A stretch of DNA of 64,000 bases from DASRIA01 sp963816975 (GCA_963816975.1 CAWFMD010000006.1:434001-498000), one strand, 5' to 3'. Shown: positions 36,279 through 44,704, numbered from the stretch's first letter. The notes: generated by a model from the letters alone, not told the origin. Translations and numbers: made by a program.

Positions 36279-39200
36279 GTGGGAGGCTGCGGGAGATGCG
36301 GTAGGCCGAACCCACCCGACGCCGCATTCTGCATGGCATGTGGAGCGCGCCTCGGAGGGTTCGCGACGTCTGACGAGCGCAAGCCGGTGACGATCCTCTT
36401 CACGGATGTCGCGGGCTCCACGTCGCTGGGCGAGCGCCTCGAACCGGAGGCGGTGCGCCGAGTCATGCTGCGGTACTTCGAGACCGCCTCCGCGGTCGTC
36501 GAGCGCCACGGCGGCACGGTCGAGAAATTCATCGGGGACGCCGTGATGGCGGTCTTCGGGGTGCCTGCGGCGCTCGAGGACCACGCCGGGCGCGCGGTGC
36601 GGGCCGCGCTCGAGCTACAGGACGAGCTGGGGCGGCTGAACGGCGAGCTGCGCCGCCACTGGGGAGTGCAGATCGCAATCCGCACGGGTGTCAACAGCGG
36701 CGAGGTCGTGGCCGGGGACTCGTCCGCGGGCCAGGCGCTGGTCACTGGCGACCCGGTCAACGTGGCGGCCCGGCTGCAACAGGCGGCCGCGGCGGGCGAG
36801 ACCCTGATCGGCGACGCCACCCGCCGGCTCGTGGCCGACGGGCTCGAGGTGGAGGCGGTCGACTCCCTGTCCGTGAGAGGCAAGGCGAAGCCGTTGAAAG
36901 CGTGGAGGTTGATCGGCGCCGGCACGCAGCCGGCGGCGGACGTGGGCCCGATGCAGGGTCGCGAGCCCGAGCTGCGCCAACTGCGCGAGACCTTCGAGCG
37001 CGTCGCCTACGAGCACAGCCCGCAGCGCGTCGTGATCCTCGGCCCGGCCGGCATCGGGAAGTCGCGCCTGGCCCGCGAGGTCGGCGACGCTCTGTCGGAC
37101 CGCGCGACCGTGCTGATCGGCCGCTGCCTTCCCTACGGGGAGGGCATCACGTACTGGGCGCTGGCCGAGATCGTGCGCCAGGTCGCGGGCGGCGCAGAGC
37201 CGCGCGCCGCGCTCGTGCGGATCTTCGCGGACGACGAGCGCGCCGAGGTCTTGGCGGACCGGGTGCTGCAGGCGGCTGGGCTCGAGGAGGCCACGGCGGC
37301 GCGCGAGGACCTGACCGGCGCGGTGCGGGACCTGTTCGCGCGGCTCGCTCAGGAGCAGCCCGTGGTGCTCGTGCTCGAGGACCTGCACTGGGCGGATCCG
37401 GCGTTGCTCGACCTGATCGAGCATCTGCTGGAGCGCACCGACGCCTCGCTGATGCTCCTCTGCCTCGCACGGCCGGAGCTCGCCGAGGCGCGCCCGCAGT
37501 GGACGCGGGAGACACACGCCTCCTGCATGCTCGAGCTCGGCCCACTGACGGACGCGGATACGCATGCGCTGATCCGCCAGCTCCTGCCCGCCGACGCCGC
37601 GGCCGAACCGATGCGCGACCAGCTCACGGCGCGTGCCGAGGGCAACCCGCTGTTCGTGCAGCAGATGATCGCGTTCCTGCGGGAGACCGGCGCTGAGACG
37701 GTGGACGTGAGCGTGCCACCCACGATCCACGCCTTGCTGGCCGCGCGCCTCGACCGGTTGAGCGTGGCGGAGCGGCGCGCGATCGGGGCGGCCTCCGTGG
37801 TCGGGCGCGAGTTCGCGGCGGAGGCGGTCAGCGCCCTTGCCGGGAACGGCGACCTCTCCGGCATGCTCGACGCCCTCGCGCGCAAGCAGCTCGTGGCTCC
37901 TGAGGCCTCCTCGTTCGAGGGGGAGGACGGGTTCGCGTTCAGCCACATCCTGATACGCGACGCCGCCTACGAATCGATCACCAAGGAGGACCGCGCCGCG
38001 CTGCACGAGCGCCTCGCCGACTGGCTGGAGCAACGCCACGCCGATCGCATGATCGAGATCGAAGCGATCCTCGGGCATCACCTGGAGCGCGCCTACCGTT
38101 ACCGCTCCGAGCTGGGCGAGGTCGGTGAGCACTCGTTCGCGCTCGCGCAGCGCGCGGCGGGGCACCTCTCCTCAGCGGGACGGCGCGCGGTGCGCGCGCG
38201 CGAGGACACCGCCGCCCTGGGCCTGCTCGAGCGGGCCGGCGCACTGCTGCCGGCGACGGCGCGGGACCGCCTGGAGCTGCTGCCGGCGATCGGCGAGTCG
38301 CTGGAGGGGGCCGCAAACCACACCCAGGCCGGCGAGGTCTACGAGGAGGCGCTGGAGCGTGCGGTCTCGGCCGGGGAGCGGCGCATCGAGGGGCTTGCGC
38401 GGCTCGGCCGTGCGCACGTGTGGTTCGTGGCCCACCCCGAGATCCCGGCCAGCCGGCTGGTCGACGAGACCGAGCACGCGATCCGCCTGCTGGAGCAGGC
38501 GGGCGAGGAGCGCGGACTCGCCGACGCATGGAGGCTGCTGGGCGAGACGCACCTGTACGACGGCCGCGCGAGCGACGGCCAGCGCGCACTCGAACGGGCG
38601 CTGGCGCACGCGGACCCCGAGGCCTTCCCGCGTCACTGGAACGCGATCTCGTTCGCGATGGGCATGTGCCTGCTGGACGGCCCGGCGCCGCTCGCGCGCG
38701 CGACCGGCTTCGCCGAGGAGCACCTGGCGGCGGCGCGCGCGCGCAGCATGCGCGCGATGGAAGCCGACATGCTGCACGTGCTGGGCGTCGGCCTGGCCAG
38801 GCGCGCTGCCTTCGGCGCGGCGCGCGCAGCGCTGTCGGCGTCGACGGCGATCAGCGAGGACATGGGGCTGCTGTACATGTCGCAGTGGTCCAAGCGCAGT
38901 CGCGGGCGCCTGGAGCTGGCCGCGGGCGACGCCGTCGCCGCGGAGCGGGCGCTGCGCGAGAGCTGGGACGTGCTCACCCAGATGGGCCTGCACAGCTCAC
39001 TGGGCGAGACCGCCGTGCCGCTCGCCGAGTCGCTCTACGCCCAGGGCCGCCTCGACGAGGCCGACGCAACGTTGAAGGCCATGAACGACGACTTGGAGCC
39101 CAGCGTCAGTGCCCCGCGGCTCGCGCTGCGCGCCAAGCTGCTCGCGGCCGAGGGCTGGACGCGGCTTGCCGAGGAGACCGCCGACCGCGCCCTGCGGCTC

Positions 39201-39380
39201 GTGCGCGCGACCGACTGGCCCTGCCTGCAGGTCGATGCGCTGCTCGCGCACGCCGAGGTGATGCAGACGGCGGGGCGCATCGACGACGCTCGCAAGAGCG
39301 CGCAGGAGGCGGAGCGCATCGCGCGGGCGAAGGGCTACGAGGCGGCGGTGCCGAGCGCGCGGGAGGTGGCCCGGTCGTGA
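36279..39380 (+). CDS. Zinc-ribbon / class III nucleotide cyclase / AAA ATPase / TPR signalling protein
   Basis: A 1033-residue cytoplasmic protein. Residues about 4-22 form a zinc ribbon with two CxxC pairs (CGRCG and CMACG). Residues about 33-205 are a class III cyclase domain with FTDVAGST (first metal Asp), EKFIGDAVMAVFG (second Asp) and RTGVNSGEVVAGD. An ATPase domain begins near 225: P-loop LGPAGIGKSRLAREVG, Walker B-like LVLEDLHWADPALLD. From about 600 to the end are helical TPR-like repeats. This layout is common in actinobacteria and links a ligand-binding ATPase switch to cyclase output. GTG start. The next gene overlaps its stop. Confidence 0.88.
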   Translation: MGGCGRCGRPNPPDAAFCMACGARLGGFATSDERKPVTILFTDVAGSTSLGERLEPEAVRRVMLRYFETASAVVERHGGTVEKFIGDAVMAVFGVPAALEDHAGRAVRAALELQDELGRLNGELRRHWGVQIAIRTGVNSGEVVAGDSSAGQALVTGDPVNVAARLQQAAAAGETLIGDATRRLVADGLEVEAVDSLSVRGKAKPLKAWRLIGAGTQPAADVGPMQGREPELRQLRETFERVAYEHSPQRVVILGPAGIGKSRLAREVGDALSDRATVLIGRCLPYGEGITYWALAEIVRQVAGGAEPRAALVRIFADDERAEVLADRVLQAAGLEEATAAREDLTGAVRDLFARLAQEQPVVLVLEDLHWADPALLDLIEHLLERTDASLMLLCLARPELAEARPQWTRETHASCMLELGPLTDADTHALIRQLLPADAAAEPMRDQLTARAEGNPLFVQQMIAFLRETGAETVDVSVPPTIHALLAARLDRLSVAERRAIGAASVVGREFAAEAVSALAGNGDLSGMLDALARKQLVAPEASSFEGEDGFAFSHILIRDAAYESITKEDRAALHERLADWLEQRHADRMIEIEAILGHHLERAYRYRSELGEVGEHSFALAQRAAGHLSSAGRRAVRAREDTAALGLLERAGALLPATARDRLELLPAIGESLEGAANHTQAGEVYEEALERAVSAGERRIEGLARLGRAHVWFVAHPEIPASRLVDETEHAIRLLEQAGEERGLADAWRLLGETHLYDGRASDGQRALERALAHADPEAFPRHWNAISFAMGMCLLDGPAPLARATGFAEEHLAAARARSMRAMEADMLHVLGVGLARRAAFGAARAALSASTAISEDMGLLYMSQWSKRSRGRLELAAGDAVAAERALRESWDVLTQMGLHSSLGETAVPLAESLYAQGRLDEADATLKAMNDDLEPSVSAPRLALRAKLLAAEGWTRLAEETADRALRLVRATDWPCLQVDALLAHAEVMQTAGRIDDARKSAQEAERIARAKGYEAAVPSAREVARS

Positions 39381-39955
39381 CGCGCAGTTACCTCGACCTG
39401 CCGTTGCGGGACTTCCTCGGCGAGGTGGCCTCGCCGGAGCCCCTGCCGGGCAGCGGGTACTGTGCCGCGGTCTCGCTGTCCATGGCCGCCGGGCTGGTGG
39501 CGATGGCCGCGGGCGCGTCCCGCGGCGAGTGGGGCGAGGCCCGGGGCGCCGCGGCCCAGGCCAACACCCTGCGCGAGCGGGTCGCGCCTTTGGCCCAGCG
39601 AAACCTGGAGGCCTACGCGAGCGCCGCCGCGCGCCTGCGAGGCTCGCAGGAGGGCAGCGCCGCGGACCTCGGGCAGCTGCTCGAGCGCGCCGCCCAGATC
39701 CCCATGGACATCGCCGAGGCGGCGGTCGACGTGGCGTCCCTGGCGGCGATCGTCGCGGAGCGCGGCGAGCAGGCGCTGCGCGCGGACGCCGTGGCCGGCG
39801 CGCTGCTGGCCCAGGGAGCGGCGCGCGCAGCCGCGACGCTCGTGGAGGTGAACCTCGGCACCACCAGCGCGGATACGCGCGTCTCGCGCGTGCGGGACCT
39901 GGCGGGCGCCGCCACCGCCGCCACCGACCGCGCGCTCGCAACGCTCTCCGGCTGA
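39377..39955 (+). CDS. Cyclodeaminase/cyclohydrolase (FTCD C-terminal-like) family protein
   Basis: 192 residues, all-helical, matching the family of formiminotetrahydrofolate cyclodeaminase. The N-terminus is diagnostic: LPLRDFLGEVASPEPLPGSG followed by AAVSLSMAAGLVAMAAGASRG. Later helices include DIAEAAVDVASLAAIVAERG and VEVNLGTT. The known members act on folate intermediates (one-carbon supply); stand-alone ones are often uncharacterised. GTG at 39377 overlaps the cyclase gene stop as GTGA, so the two are translationally coupled. A folate role beside a signalling ATPase is not obvious. Confidence 0.82.
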   Translation: MTRSYLDLPLRDFLGEVASPEPLPGSGYCAAVSLSMAAGLVAMAAGASRGEWGEARGAAAQANTLRERVAPLAQRNLEAYASAAARLRGSQEGSAADLGQLLERAAQIPMDIAEAAVDVASLAAIVAERGEQALRADAVAGALLAQGAARAAATLVEVNLGTTSADTRVSRVRDLAGAATAATDRALATLSG

Positions 39956-40029
39956 CACGCTCCGGGAGGGAAGAAAACCCGGCGCTCCCTCGTCTGGTGG
40001 TCATCAGCAACGACCAAACGGGGGACACA

Positions 40030-40047
40030 ATGGGTTACCGCCACTAG
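40030..40047 (+). CDS. Mini-ORF MGYRH, copy 1
   Basis: ATG-GGT-TAC-CGC-CAC-TAG, a five-codon frame. A G-rich ribosome-site-like run (GGGGG) ends five bases before the ATG. A hairpin terminator follows 27 bases later. The same 17 bases recur 165 bases downstream with a different stop codon, while the flanks show no similarity. Translation is not proved; the conserved block could be an RNA motif instead. Confidence 0.45.
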   Translation: MGYRH

Positions 40048-40073
40048 ATACAGACCAGAGACTTCAAGAATCG

Positions 40074-40100
40074 AAAAGGGGCCACAGAGGCCCCTCTTTC
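40074..40100 (+). terminator. Rho-independent terminator after MGYRH copy 1
   Basis: AGGGGCC (40077-40083), loop ACAGA, GGCCCCT (40089-40095), then CTTTC. A perfect 7-base stem preceded by AAA and followed by a short T run. It ends the first short unit, and could also end the cyclase-cyclodeaminase transcript. Confidence 0.8.
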
Positions 40101-40194
40101 GTTGCCAGCTCTGTTGCAGCGGGAAGATCGCGCCCCCCGGTCGCGTCAGGTGATCGTAATCGTCCGTCCGCTTCGGCTCTCGGGGGGTGTGTAC

Positions 40195-40212
40195 ATGGGT
40201 TACCGCCACTAA
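40195..40212 (+). CDS. Mini-ORF MGYRH, copy 2
   Basis: ATG-GGT-TAC-CGC-CAC-TAA. A six-G run lies seven bases before the ATG, again a plausible ribosome site. The stop is TAA rather than TAG. A stem-loop follows 33 bases later. The coding block is identical to copy 1 but the surrounding sequence is unrelated, so it does not look like a simple recent duplication. Confidence 0.45.
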   Translation: MGYRH

Positions 40213-40244
40213 GCAACAGCAGCATCACAAGCGGGTACGCGAAC

Positions 40245-40280
40245 AGGGCCTGCGGCCCTGCACTTGGCCACAGGCCCTTT
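40245..40280 (+). terminator. Stem-loop terminator after MGYRH copy 2
   Basis: AGGGCCTG (40245-40252) pairs with CAGGCCCT (40271-40278), followed by TT and C. Inside, GGCC (40254-40257) pairs with GGCC (40266-40269), extending the stem. It may also serve the convergent membrane protein gene that ends at 40354. Confidence 0.7.
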
Positions 40281-40353
40281 CGCGTCGCCCGTCCGCACGA
40301 TCGGCCCCGGGTGCCTCCGTGTCCGGGGCCGGTCTCCGTTCGGGCGCGAGCCG

Positions 40354-41193
40354 CTACCGCTCCGGGGACTGTCCATCGGGCTCGGCATCCGCCTTCCGGA
40401 CCCCGGGACCGACCGCCTCGACCTCGCCGTTGCGGCGTGCGCCAGACTCTTCACCCGCCGCCTGGGCCGGCGGCTTCGACCCGCCGGGACCCGGCCACGG
40501 CTGGGCCCTGCCGACGATCCAAGCCGGCGGAACGCCGCGCGGCCAGTGCCCGAGGAACAGGACTCCCAGGGCGACGAGCCAAAATGGGAGCACGAGCAGG
40601 CCGAAACCGAGCACGAGCGCCGGGCCGAGCGCGATCCCGAGCACTCCCATGAACCGGGTCAGCAGGCCGATGCGCATCGCGTCCAGCGAGCCTTTCACGA
40701 GCCAGAAGCCGAGCGCGATCACGCCGGTGAGCCCCAGCACGCTGGCAACGTCGATCACCACGCTGTCGCGCAGATCGTCGGCCGCCCGCTCCGTCTGAAC
40801 CGCGCGCCCGGCGAAGTCGTCGGCGATGACCGTGTACGTGATGGCACGCAGCAGCGTGCTGGCCGCGAACGCAAACGGGCCATACACGCCCATCACCAGC
40901 ACGACCGCCTGCTGGTCGGGGTTGCGCGCCCTGGCGGCCCGGTAGAGGTGCACCGCGACCGCGATCAGCAGCACGACACCCAATGCCTGCAGGACCGAGG
41001 CCGCCAGGTACTCGCCGCCGTGGCGATCGAAGTAGCGCAGGAGCTGGGCGTGCTCGTTCTTGCCGTCGGGGGCGTCGGAGTTGATCGCCTGGTACCAGAT
41101 CGCGCCGGCCACGAAGGCAATGCCCGAAACGAAGGCGGCGGCGGCCGCGATTCGGCCGCGGCGGCGCTCCGTGGAAAGCTGCTCAGGAGTCAT
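40354..41193 (-). CDS. Multi-pass membrane protein of unknown function
   Basis: 279 residues with about six membrane helices: RIAAAAAFVSGIAFVAGAIW, YLAASVLQALGVVLLIAVAV, then VLVMGVYGPFAFAASTLL and the pair GLTGVIALGFWLV / GIALGPALVLGFGLLVLPFW. A soluble loop follows helix 1 (KNEHAQLLRYFDRHGGE). The C-terminal 55 residues are hydrophilic and rich in G, P and E. I do not recognise the family. ATG at 41193. It follows a 74-residue gene on the same strand by 15 bases, so the two probably form a unit. Confidence 0.65.
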   Translation of the reverse strand: MTPEQLSTERRRGRIAAAAAFVSGIAFVAGAIWYQAINSDAPDGKNEHAQLLRYFDRHGGEYLAASVLQALGVVLLIAVAVHLYRAARARNPDQQAVVLVMGVYGPFAFAASTLLRAITYTVIADDFAGRAVQTERAADDLRDSVVIDVASVLGLTGVIALGFWLVKGSLDAMRIGLLTRFMGVLGIALGPALVLGFGLLVLPFWLVALGVLFLGHWPRGVPPAWIVGRAQPWPGPGGSKPPAQAAGEESGARRNGEVEAVGPGVRKADAEPDGQSPER

Positions 41194-41208
41194 GCGGGGC
41201 GCGGAGAC

Positions 41209-41433
41209 CTAGCCGGACGCGGCGCCGCCCGAAGTCTCGCCATCGGGGCCCCGGCCGGTTTCCGGCCCGTCGGCCATGGGCCGGACGGGGTAGTACTCGT
41301 GATCCTCCGGCGCGACGATTCGCGAGAGGCGATCCCCGGCGGCCAGCACGAGGGTGAGCGCCGGCGCGATCAGGCCGATCACGGCCTCGACGCGTTCGCG
41401 GGTGCGCTCCTGGGCGGGGGTCAGGGGAGCCAT
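41209..41433 (-). CDS. Small single-helix protein of unknown function
   Basis: 74 residues beginning MAPLTPAQERTRERVEAVIG, with one moderately hydrophobic stretch (AVIGLIAPALTLVLAAGDRL) that may sit in the membrane, then a hydrophilic tail. ATG at 41433. It is 15 bases upstream of the multi-pass membrane protein gene. No known family; judged real from its position and codon use. Confidence 0.5.
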   Translation of the reverse strand: MAPLTPAQERTRERVEAVIGLIAPALTLVLAAGDRLSRIVAPEDHEYYPVRPMADGPETGRGPDGETSGGAASG

Positions 41434-41482
41434 CGCGCGAGATTCTACGCCCCGTCCGGGCAATACCTGATACGTATTCACC

Positions 41483-41932
41483 GTGCTCCTGCGCGACATC
41501 ATGACCGAGCAGGTCGTGACCGCCTCACCGGCGACGCCGGTGCGCCAGGTGGCGGAGCTGATGCGCGACCGCAACGTGGGGTCCGTGGTGCTTGCCAACG
41601 AGGCCGGCCGGCCCGTCGGAATGGTCACCGACCGCGACCTGACGATCACCGTGCTCGCGGGTCGCGGCGACGGCGGCGTGCCCGCCGAGCAGTGCGCGAC
41701 CTCCCCGGTCGTGACGGGAGAGCCCGACATGGCGCTCGAGGAGGCCGCGGGCCTGATGGTCGGCCATCGCATCCGCCGGCTGCCGGTCATGGATGGTGAC
41801 TCGCTGGTGGGCATCGTGACCCTCGACGACATCGCAGTGCGCACAGGCAACCTCGAGGTGGCCCAGCAGATGACCGCCGAGGTGGCCAGGGCGGTGTTCC
41901 CCGAGTTCTACTTCCACCAGCGCGGCGGCTGA
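41483..41932 (+). CDS. CBS-domain pair protein
   Basis: 149 residues made of two CBS motifs: IMTEQVVTASPATPVRQVAE with GRPVGMVTDRDL, and CATSPVVTGEPDMALEEAA with DSLVGIVTLDDI. Such stand-alone pairs bind adenine nucleotides and act as sensors. GTG start at 41483 has no ribosome site. The sequence just upstream (CAATAC, then the palindrome ATACGTAT) suggests a leaderless transcript, with the start near the first transcribed base. Its stop is 3 bases from the convergent reductase gene end. Confidence 0.88.
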   Translation: MLLRDIMTEQVVTASPATPVRQVAELMRDRNVGSVVLANEAGRPVGMVTDRDLTITVLAGRGDGGVPAEQCATSPVVTGEPDMALEEAAGLMVGHRIRRLPVMDGDSLVGIVTLDDIAVRTGNLEVAQQMTAEVARAVFPEFYFHQRGG

Positions 41933-41935
41933 GCG

Positions 41936-42856
41936 CTACGCGGCTGCGGCCGTCAGCGGCTGCGTCAGGTACCCGCGTGCGAGCCCCAGCACCTCGATCA
42001 CCCGGCGCGGCTCGACGCCGAGACTGCGCGCGTCCCGCGTGCCGGCGGCACTCACCATCGGGACCTCCATCAGCTCCGCCTCCTCCCAGGTGGCGAACAC
42101 CGTGGGCCCGAACATCCGCTCCAGCAGCCGCAGGCCGCGCTCCACCGTCCAGAGCGGCAGATGGACCACCCGACGCTCCCGATCCCAGGCCGTCAGCGCA
42201 AGCCGCACGATCTCTTCGTAGGTGAGCACCTCGGGCCCGGCGAGCTCGAGCCGCCGCGCGCCGCCCGGTGTGCCCTCGCGCAGCACCTTGTGCGTGCAGG
42301 CCGCCACGTCCTCCGCCCAGATCGGCTGATAGGACGAGCGCCCGCTGCCGATCATCGGCATCACCGGCAGCAGCGACATGCGGCGCAGGAGCGCGAGCCA
42401 CCTGTCGCCCGGCGCGTAGACGATCGAGGGTGACATCACGGTTGCGTCGAGCGCGGACTCCATCACGGCCCGCTCGGCCAGCGCCTTCGAACGGAAGAAG
42501 CGAGTCTGCGAGCTGGGCGTGGCGCCCATCGCGCCGAAGAACAGGAATCGCTCCACGCCGGCGGCCTCCGCGTGGCGCAGCAGACGCGCCGTGGCGAGGC
42601 CGTTGAGCTCCTCGATGCTCCCGGCCGGCTGGTCGCGGATCGTGGCGGCCAGGTGGACGACCGCGCGCGCCCCGCGGACCGCCTGACGCAGGGCGACCGG
42701 GTTCGAGAGGTCGCCGAGCGTGATCTGCACGCGCACGCGGTCCGGGCCGAGGCGGCGCGGGTCGCGCACCAGGACCCTGACCTGCTCGCCCTCCGCGAGC
42801 AGGCGCTTCAGCAGGGCCGCTCCCACGAGTCCGGTGGCTCCCGTCAGCAGGATCAT
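41936..42856 (-). CDS. NAD(P)-binding atypical SDR, complex I 39-kDa-subunit-like
   Basis: 306 residues with a Rossmann start MILLTGATGLVGAALLKRLL, then LVRDPRRLG and VVHLAATIRDQ. The active-site Tyr/Lys pair of classic SDRs is absent; the region reads FFRSKALAERAVMES, as in the NDUFA9/YwnB-type atypical group. A C-terminal substrate part contains YQPIWAEDVAACTHKVL and LELAGPEVLTYEEIV, typical of that group. Such bacterial proteins are linked to quinone metabolism or complex I stability; here the nuo operon is 11 kb away, so the link is only suggestive. ATG start at 42856. Confidence 0.82.
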   Translation of the reverse strand: MILLTGATGLVGAALLKRLLAEGEQVRVLVRDPRRLGPDRVRVQITLGDLSNPVALRQAVRGARAVVHLAATIRDQPAGSIEELNGLATARLLRHAEAAGVERFLFFGAMGATPSSQTRFFRSKALAERAVMESALDATVMSPSIVYAPGDRWLALLRRMSLLPVMPMIGSGRSSYQPIWAEDVAACTHKVLREGTPGGARRLELAGPEVLTYEEIVRLALTAWDRERRVVHLPLWTVERGLRLLERMFGPTVFATWEEAELMEVPMVSAAGTRDARSLGVEPRRVIEVLGLARGYLTQPLTAAAA

Positions 42857-42908
42857 CTGGCAATCATCGCGCTAATCATCCAAGTTGCGAATGCCTCATA
42901 TGGCCGGC

Positions 42909-42941
42909 GGGGAGGCGTCCGCGGGACCCGCGGACTTCCCC
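42909..42941. promoter_or_regulatory. Strong hairpin between the reductase and ferredoxin genes
   Basis: GTCCGCGGG (42917-42925) and CCCGCGGAC (42927-42935) are perfect inverted arms. An outer stem GGGGA (42909-42913) with TCCCC (42937-42941) lengthens it. It lies 86 bases before the ferredoxin ATG, in the space between two divergent genes. There is no T run, so a protein or RNA-structure signal is more likely than a terminator. Confidence 0.5.
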
Positions 42942-43026
42942 GACCCCCGGATTCGCAAGAATATGCGCCCGTCACCCGGACGGCAGTCACCTCGGTACCT
43001 AAAGAACAGGCCTTGAAAGAGAGCAC

Positions 43027-43296
43027 ATGACCTACGTCATCGCCGAACCATGCATCGGAACCAAGGACAACTCCTGCGTGGAGGTCTGTCCCGTCGACTG
43101 CATCCACCCGACTCCGGAGGAGCCCGACTACGAGAGCGTCGAGATGCTCTACATCGATCCGGAGGAGTGCATTGACTGCGACGCGTGCGTCGAGGCGTGT
43201 CCCGTCGATGCCTGCTTCGCCGAGGACCAGCTGCCCTCGGAGTGGGAGAAGTACATCCAGACCAACGCCGAGTACTACGCGAAGCGCAGCGGTTAG
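43027..43296 (+). CDS. fdxA: Ferredoxin, 7Fe type ([3Fe-4S]/[4Fe-4S])
   Basis: 89-residue soluble electron carrier. The first cluster motif is CIGTKDNSCVEVCPVDC, with wide spacing as in FdxA proteins that hold a 3Fe-4S cluster, and the second is CIDCDACVEACPVDAC, a 4Fe-4S set. The acidic middle and the C-terminal EWEKYIQTNAEYY helix match the actinobacterial type. ATG at 43027 behind AAAGAGAG. Expected to donate electrons to P450s or other reductases; the partner is not adjacent. Confidence 0.93.
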   Translation: MTYVIAEPCIGTKDNSCVEVCPVDCIHPTPEEPDYESVEMLYIDPEECIDCDACVEACPVDACFAEDQLPSEWEKYIQTNAEYYAKRSG

Positions 43297-43390
43297 GGCA
43301 ACCGGCGGCCCGGCCTAAAGATCTCGCGCACCGGCGCCGAGTCATCTATCGTGGGATGACCTCGTCCGCCATCAACCGACCTCGACGGAT

Positions 43391-44704
43391 ATGAGTGACT
43401 TGGCCCTGCAGATCGCGCGGCGGTTCCAGCCGCGGCACCTCCTGATCGTCCTCGCCGGCGTGATCGCTTCGTTCGCGGTGCTCGACCTCGTCTACCGCCA
43501 CACCCTCGACTCGCTGATCGCGTTCCAGCTCGAGGACTCCGACCCGGCCGCCCGCAACAGCTTCCCGTCCGTCGTGATCGCGTTCTTCCTGATGGGCGCG
43601 GCTGCGCTGGCCTTCGCAATCCAGCACCTGAAGCCGCCGACGGGCGTTGCGTGGTGGCGCGTGGCGGGCGCGGTGCTGGTGTTCGGCGGGGTCGAGGAGT
43701 TCTTCGGGTTCCACACCTGGGTCCACATCCACGCCGACGTGAGCTGGAACATCGCCTACCTGCCGTTCCTGGCGGTCGCGACGCTCACGTGGGCCGAGGT
43801 GATTCGCGGGATGGGCGACCATCGCCTCGCGCGGGCCACCTTTGCGATCGGCATCGCCGGCTGGCTCGGGGCCGGCCTGTTCGACGCGGCTCGCACCGGC
43901 CGCGCAAGCGCACTGCCGGCGGGTGAGCTGCTCGAGATGGCTGCAGCCGCGGCGATTCTGTTGGGCATCTACCAATATGCGCGTGCGCTGTCGCTGGCGC
44001 ACTCGCCCGTCGCGGACCGGCGCGACCAGGATCTCGCGATCGCCGCCAGCGCCGTGTCGCGGTTGGACGTGCGCAAGCTCCTGATCGGGATCGCGGCGCT
44101 GATAATCGTGTTCGGCGTGCTCGGATCGATCGTGTACCCGGGCGGCGGCGACCTCCGTGCCTTCGACCTGAACAAGGAGCAGACGTTCCCCGCAACCTTC
44201 TCGGGGCTGCTGCTGCTCGGCGCCGGGGCGCTGGCGCTGCTGAACGGCGTGGTGCGGAGTCCGAACCTCGCCGACCGCCGCTGGTGGCTGGTGCTCGCGG
44301 GAGTTCTTGCGTTCCTCGGCATCGACGAGATCACGGCGCTGCACGAGGCGGTACAGGACAGGGTCCACGTGTGGGGCCAGGCCACGCTGATCCCGATCGT
44401 GATCGCGGGCGGCGTCGCGTGGTGGATCACGCTGCAGCGGCTCGGACCGCGCTCGCTGGGGGGACGCCTGCTGATCCTCGCCGCCTTCACCTGGGCGATC
44501 TCCCAGGGCATCGACCTCGAGCTCAACGAGGCCTGGGGTTGGACGATCGTGCCGGAGGAGCTGCTCGAGATGTGCGGCTCGACCATGTTCGGGCTGGCGA
44601 TGCTCGTCTCGGTCAGGGACGTGGTCGGCGCGCGGGCCCCCGTCACGCGTCGGACGGCCGAGGTCGCCCCGCACCCGCACGGCAGCCTGCAGTCCGCACG
44701 CTGA
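43391..44704 (+). CDS. Internally duplicated multi-pass membrane protein
   Basis: 437 residues with about 12 helices, made of two similar halves. Matching blocks are AWWRVAGAVLVFGGVEEFFG with FHTWVHIHAD in the first half and RWWLVLAGVLAFLGIDEITA with LHEAVQDRVH in the second. Each is followed by two helices. The conserved E and H residues in the matching membrane-edge sites could bind metal or protons. A third GWTIVPEELLEMCGSTMFGL echoes the LPAGELLEMAAAAAIL block. I do not recognise the family. ATG at 43391. Confidence 0.7.
   Translation: MSDLALQIARRFQPRHLLIVLAGVIASFAVLDLVYRHTLDSLIAFQLEDSDPAARNSFPSVVIAFFLMGAAALAFAIQHLKPPTGVAWWRVAGAVLVFGGVEEFFGFHTWVHIHADVSWNIAYLPFLAVATLTWAEVIRGMGDHRLARATFAIGIAGWLGAGLFDAARTGRASALPAGELLEMAAAAAILLGIYQYARALSLAHSPVADRRDQDLAIAASAVSRLDVRKLLIGIAALIIVFGVLGSIVYPGGGDLRAFDLNKEQTFPATFSGLLLLGAGALALLNGVVRSPNLADRRWWLVLAGVLAFLGIDEITALHEAVQDRVHVWGQATLIPIVIAGGVAWWITLQRLGPRSLGGRLLILAAFTWAISQGIDLELNEAWGWTIVPEELLEMCGSTMFGLAMLVSVRDVVGARAPVTRRTAEVAPHPHGSLQSAR

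Noticed and set aside
40030..40212. MGYRH copies as broken starts of a longer gene family
   Set aside because: Different stop codons directly after the fifth codon, unrelated downstream sequence and separate terminators do not fit truncated paralogues.
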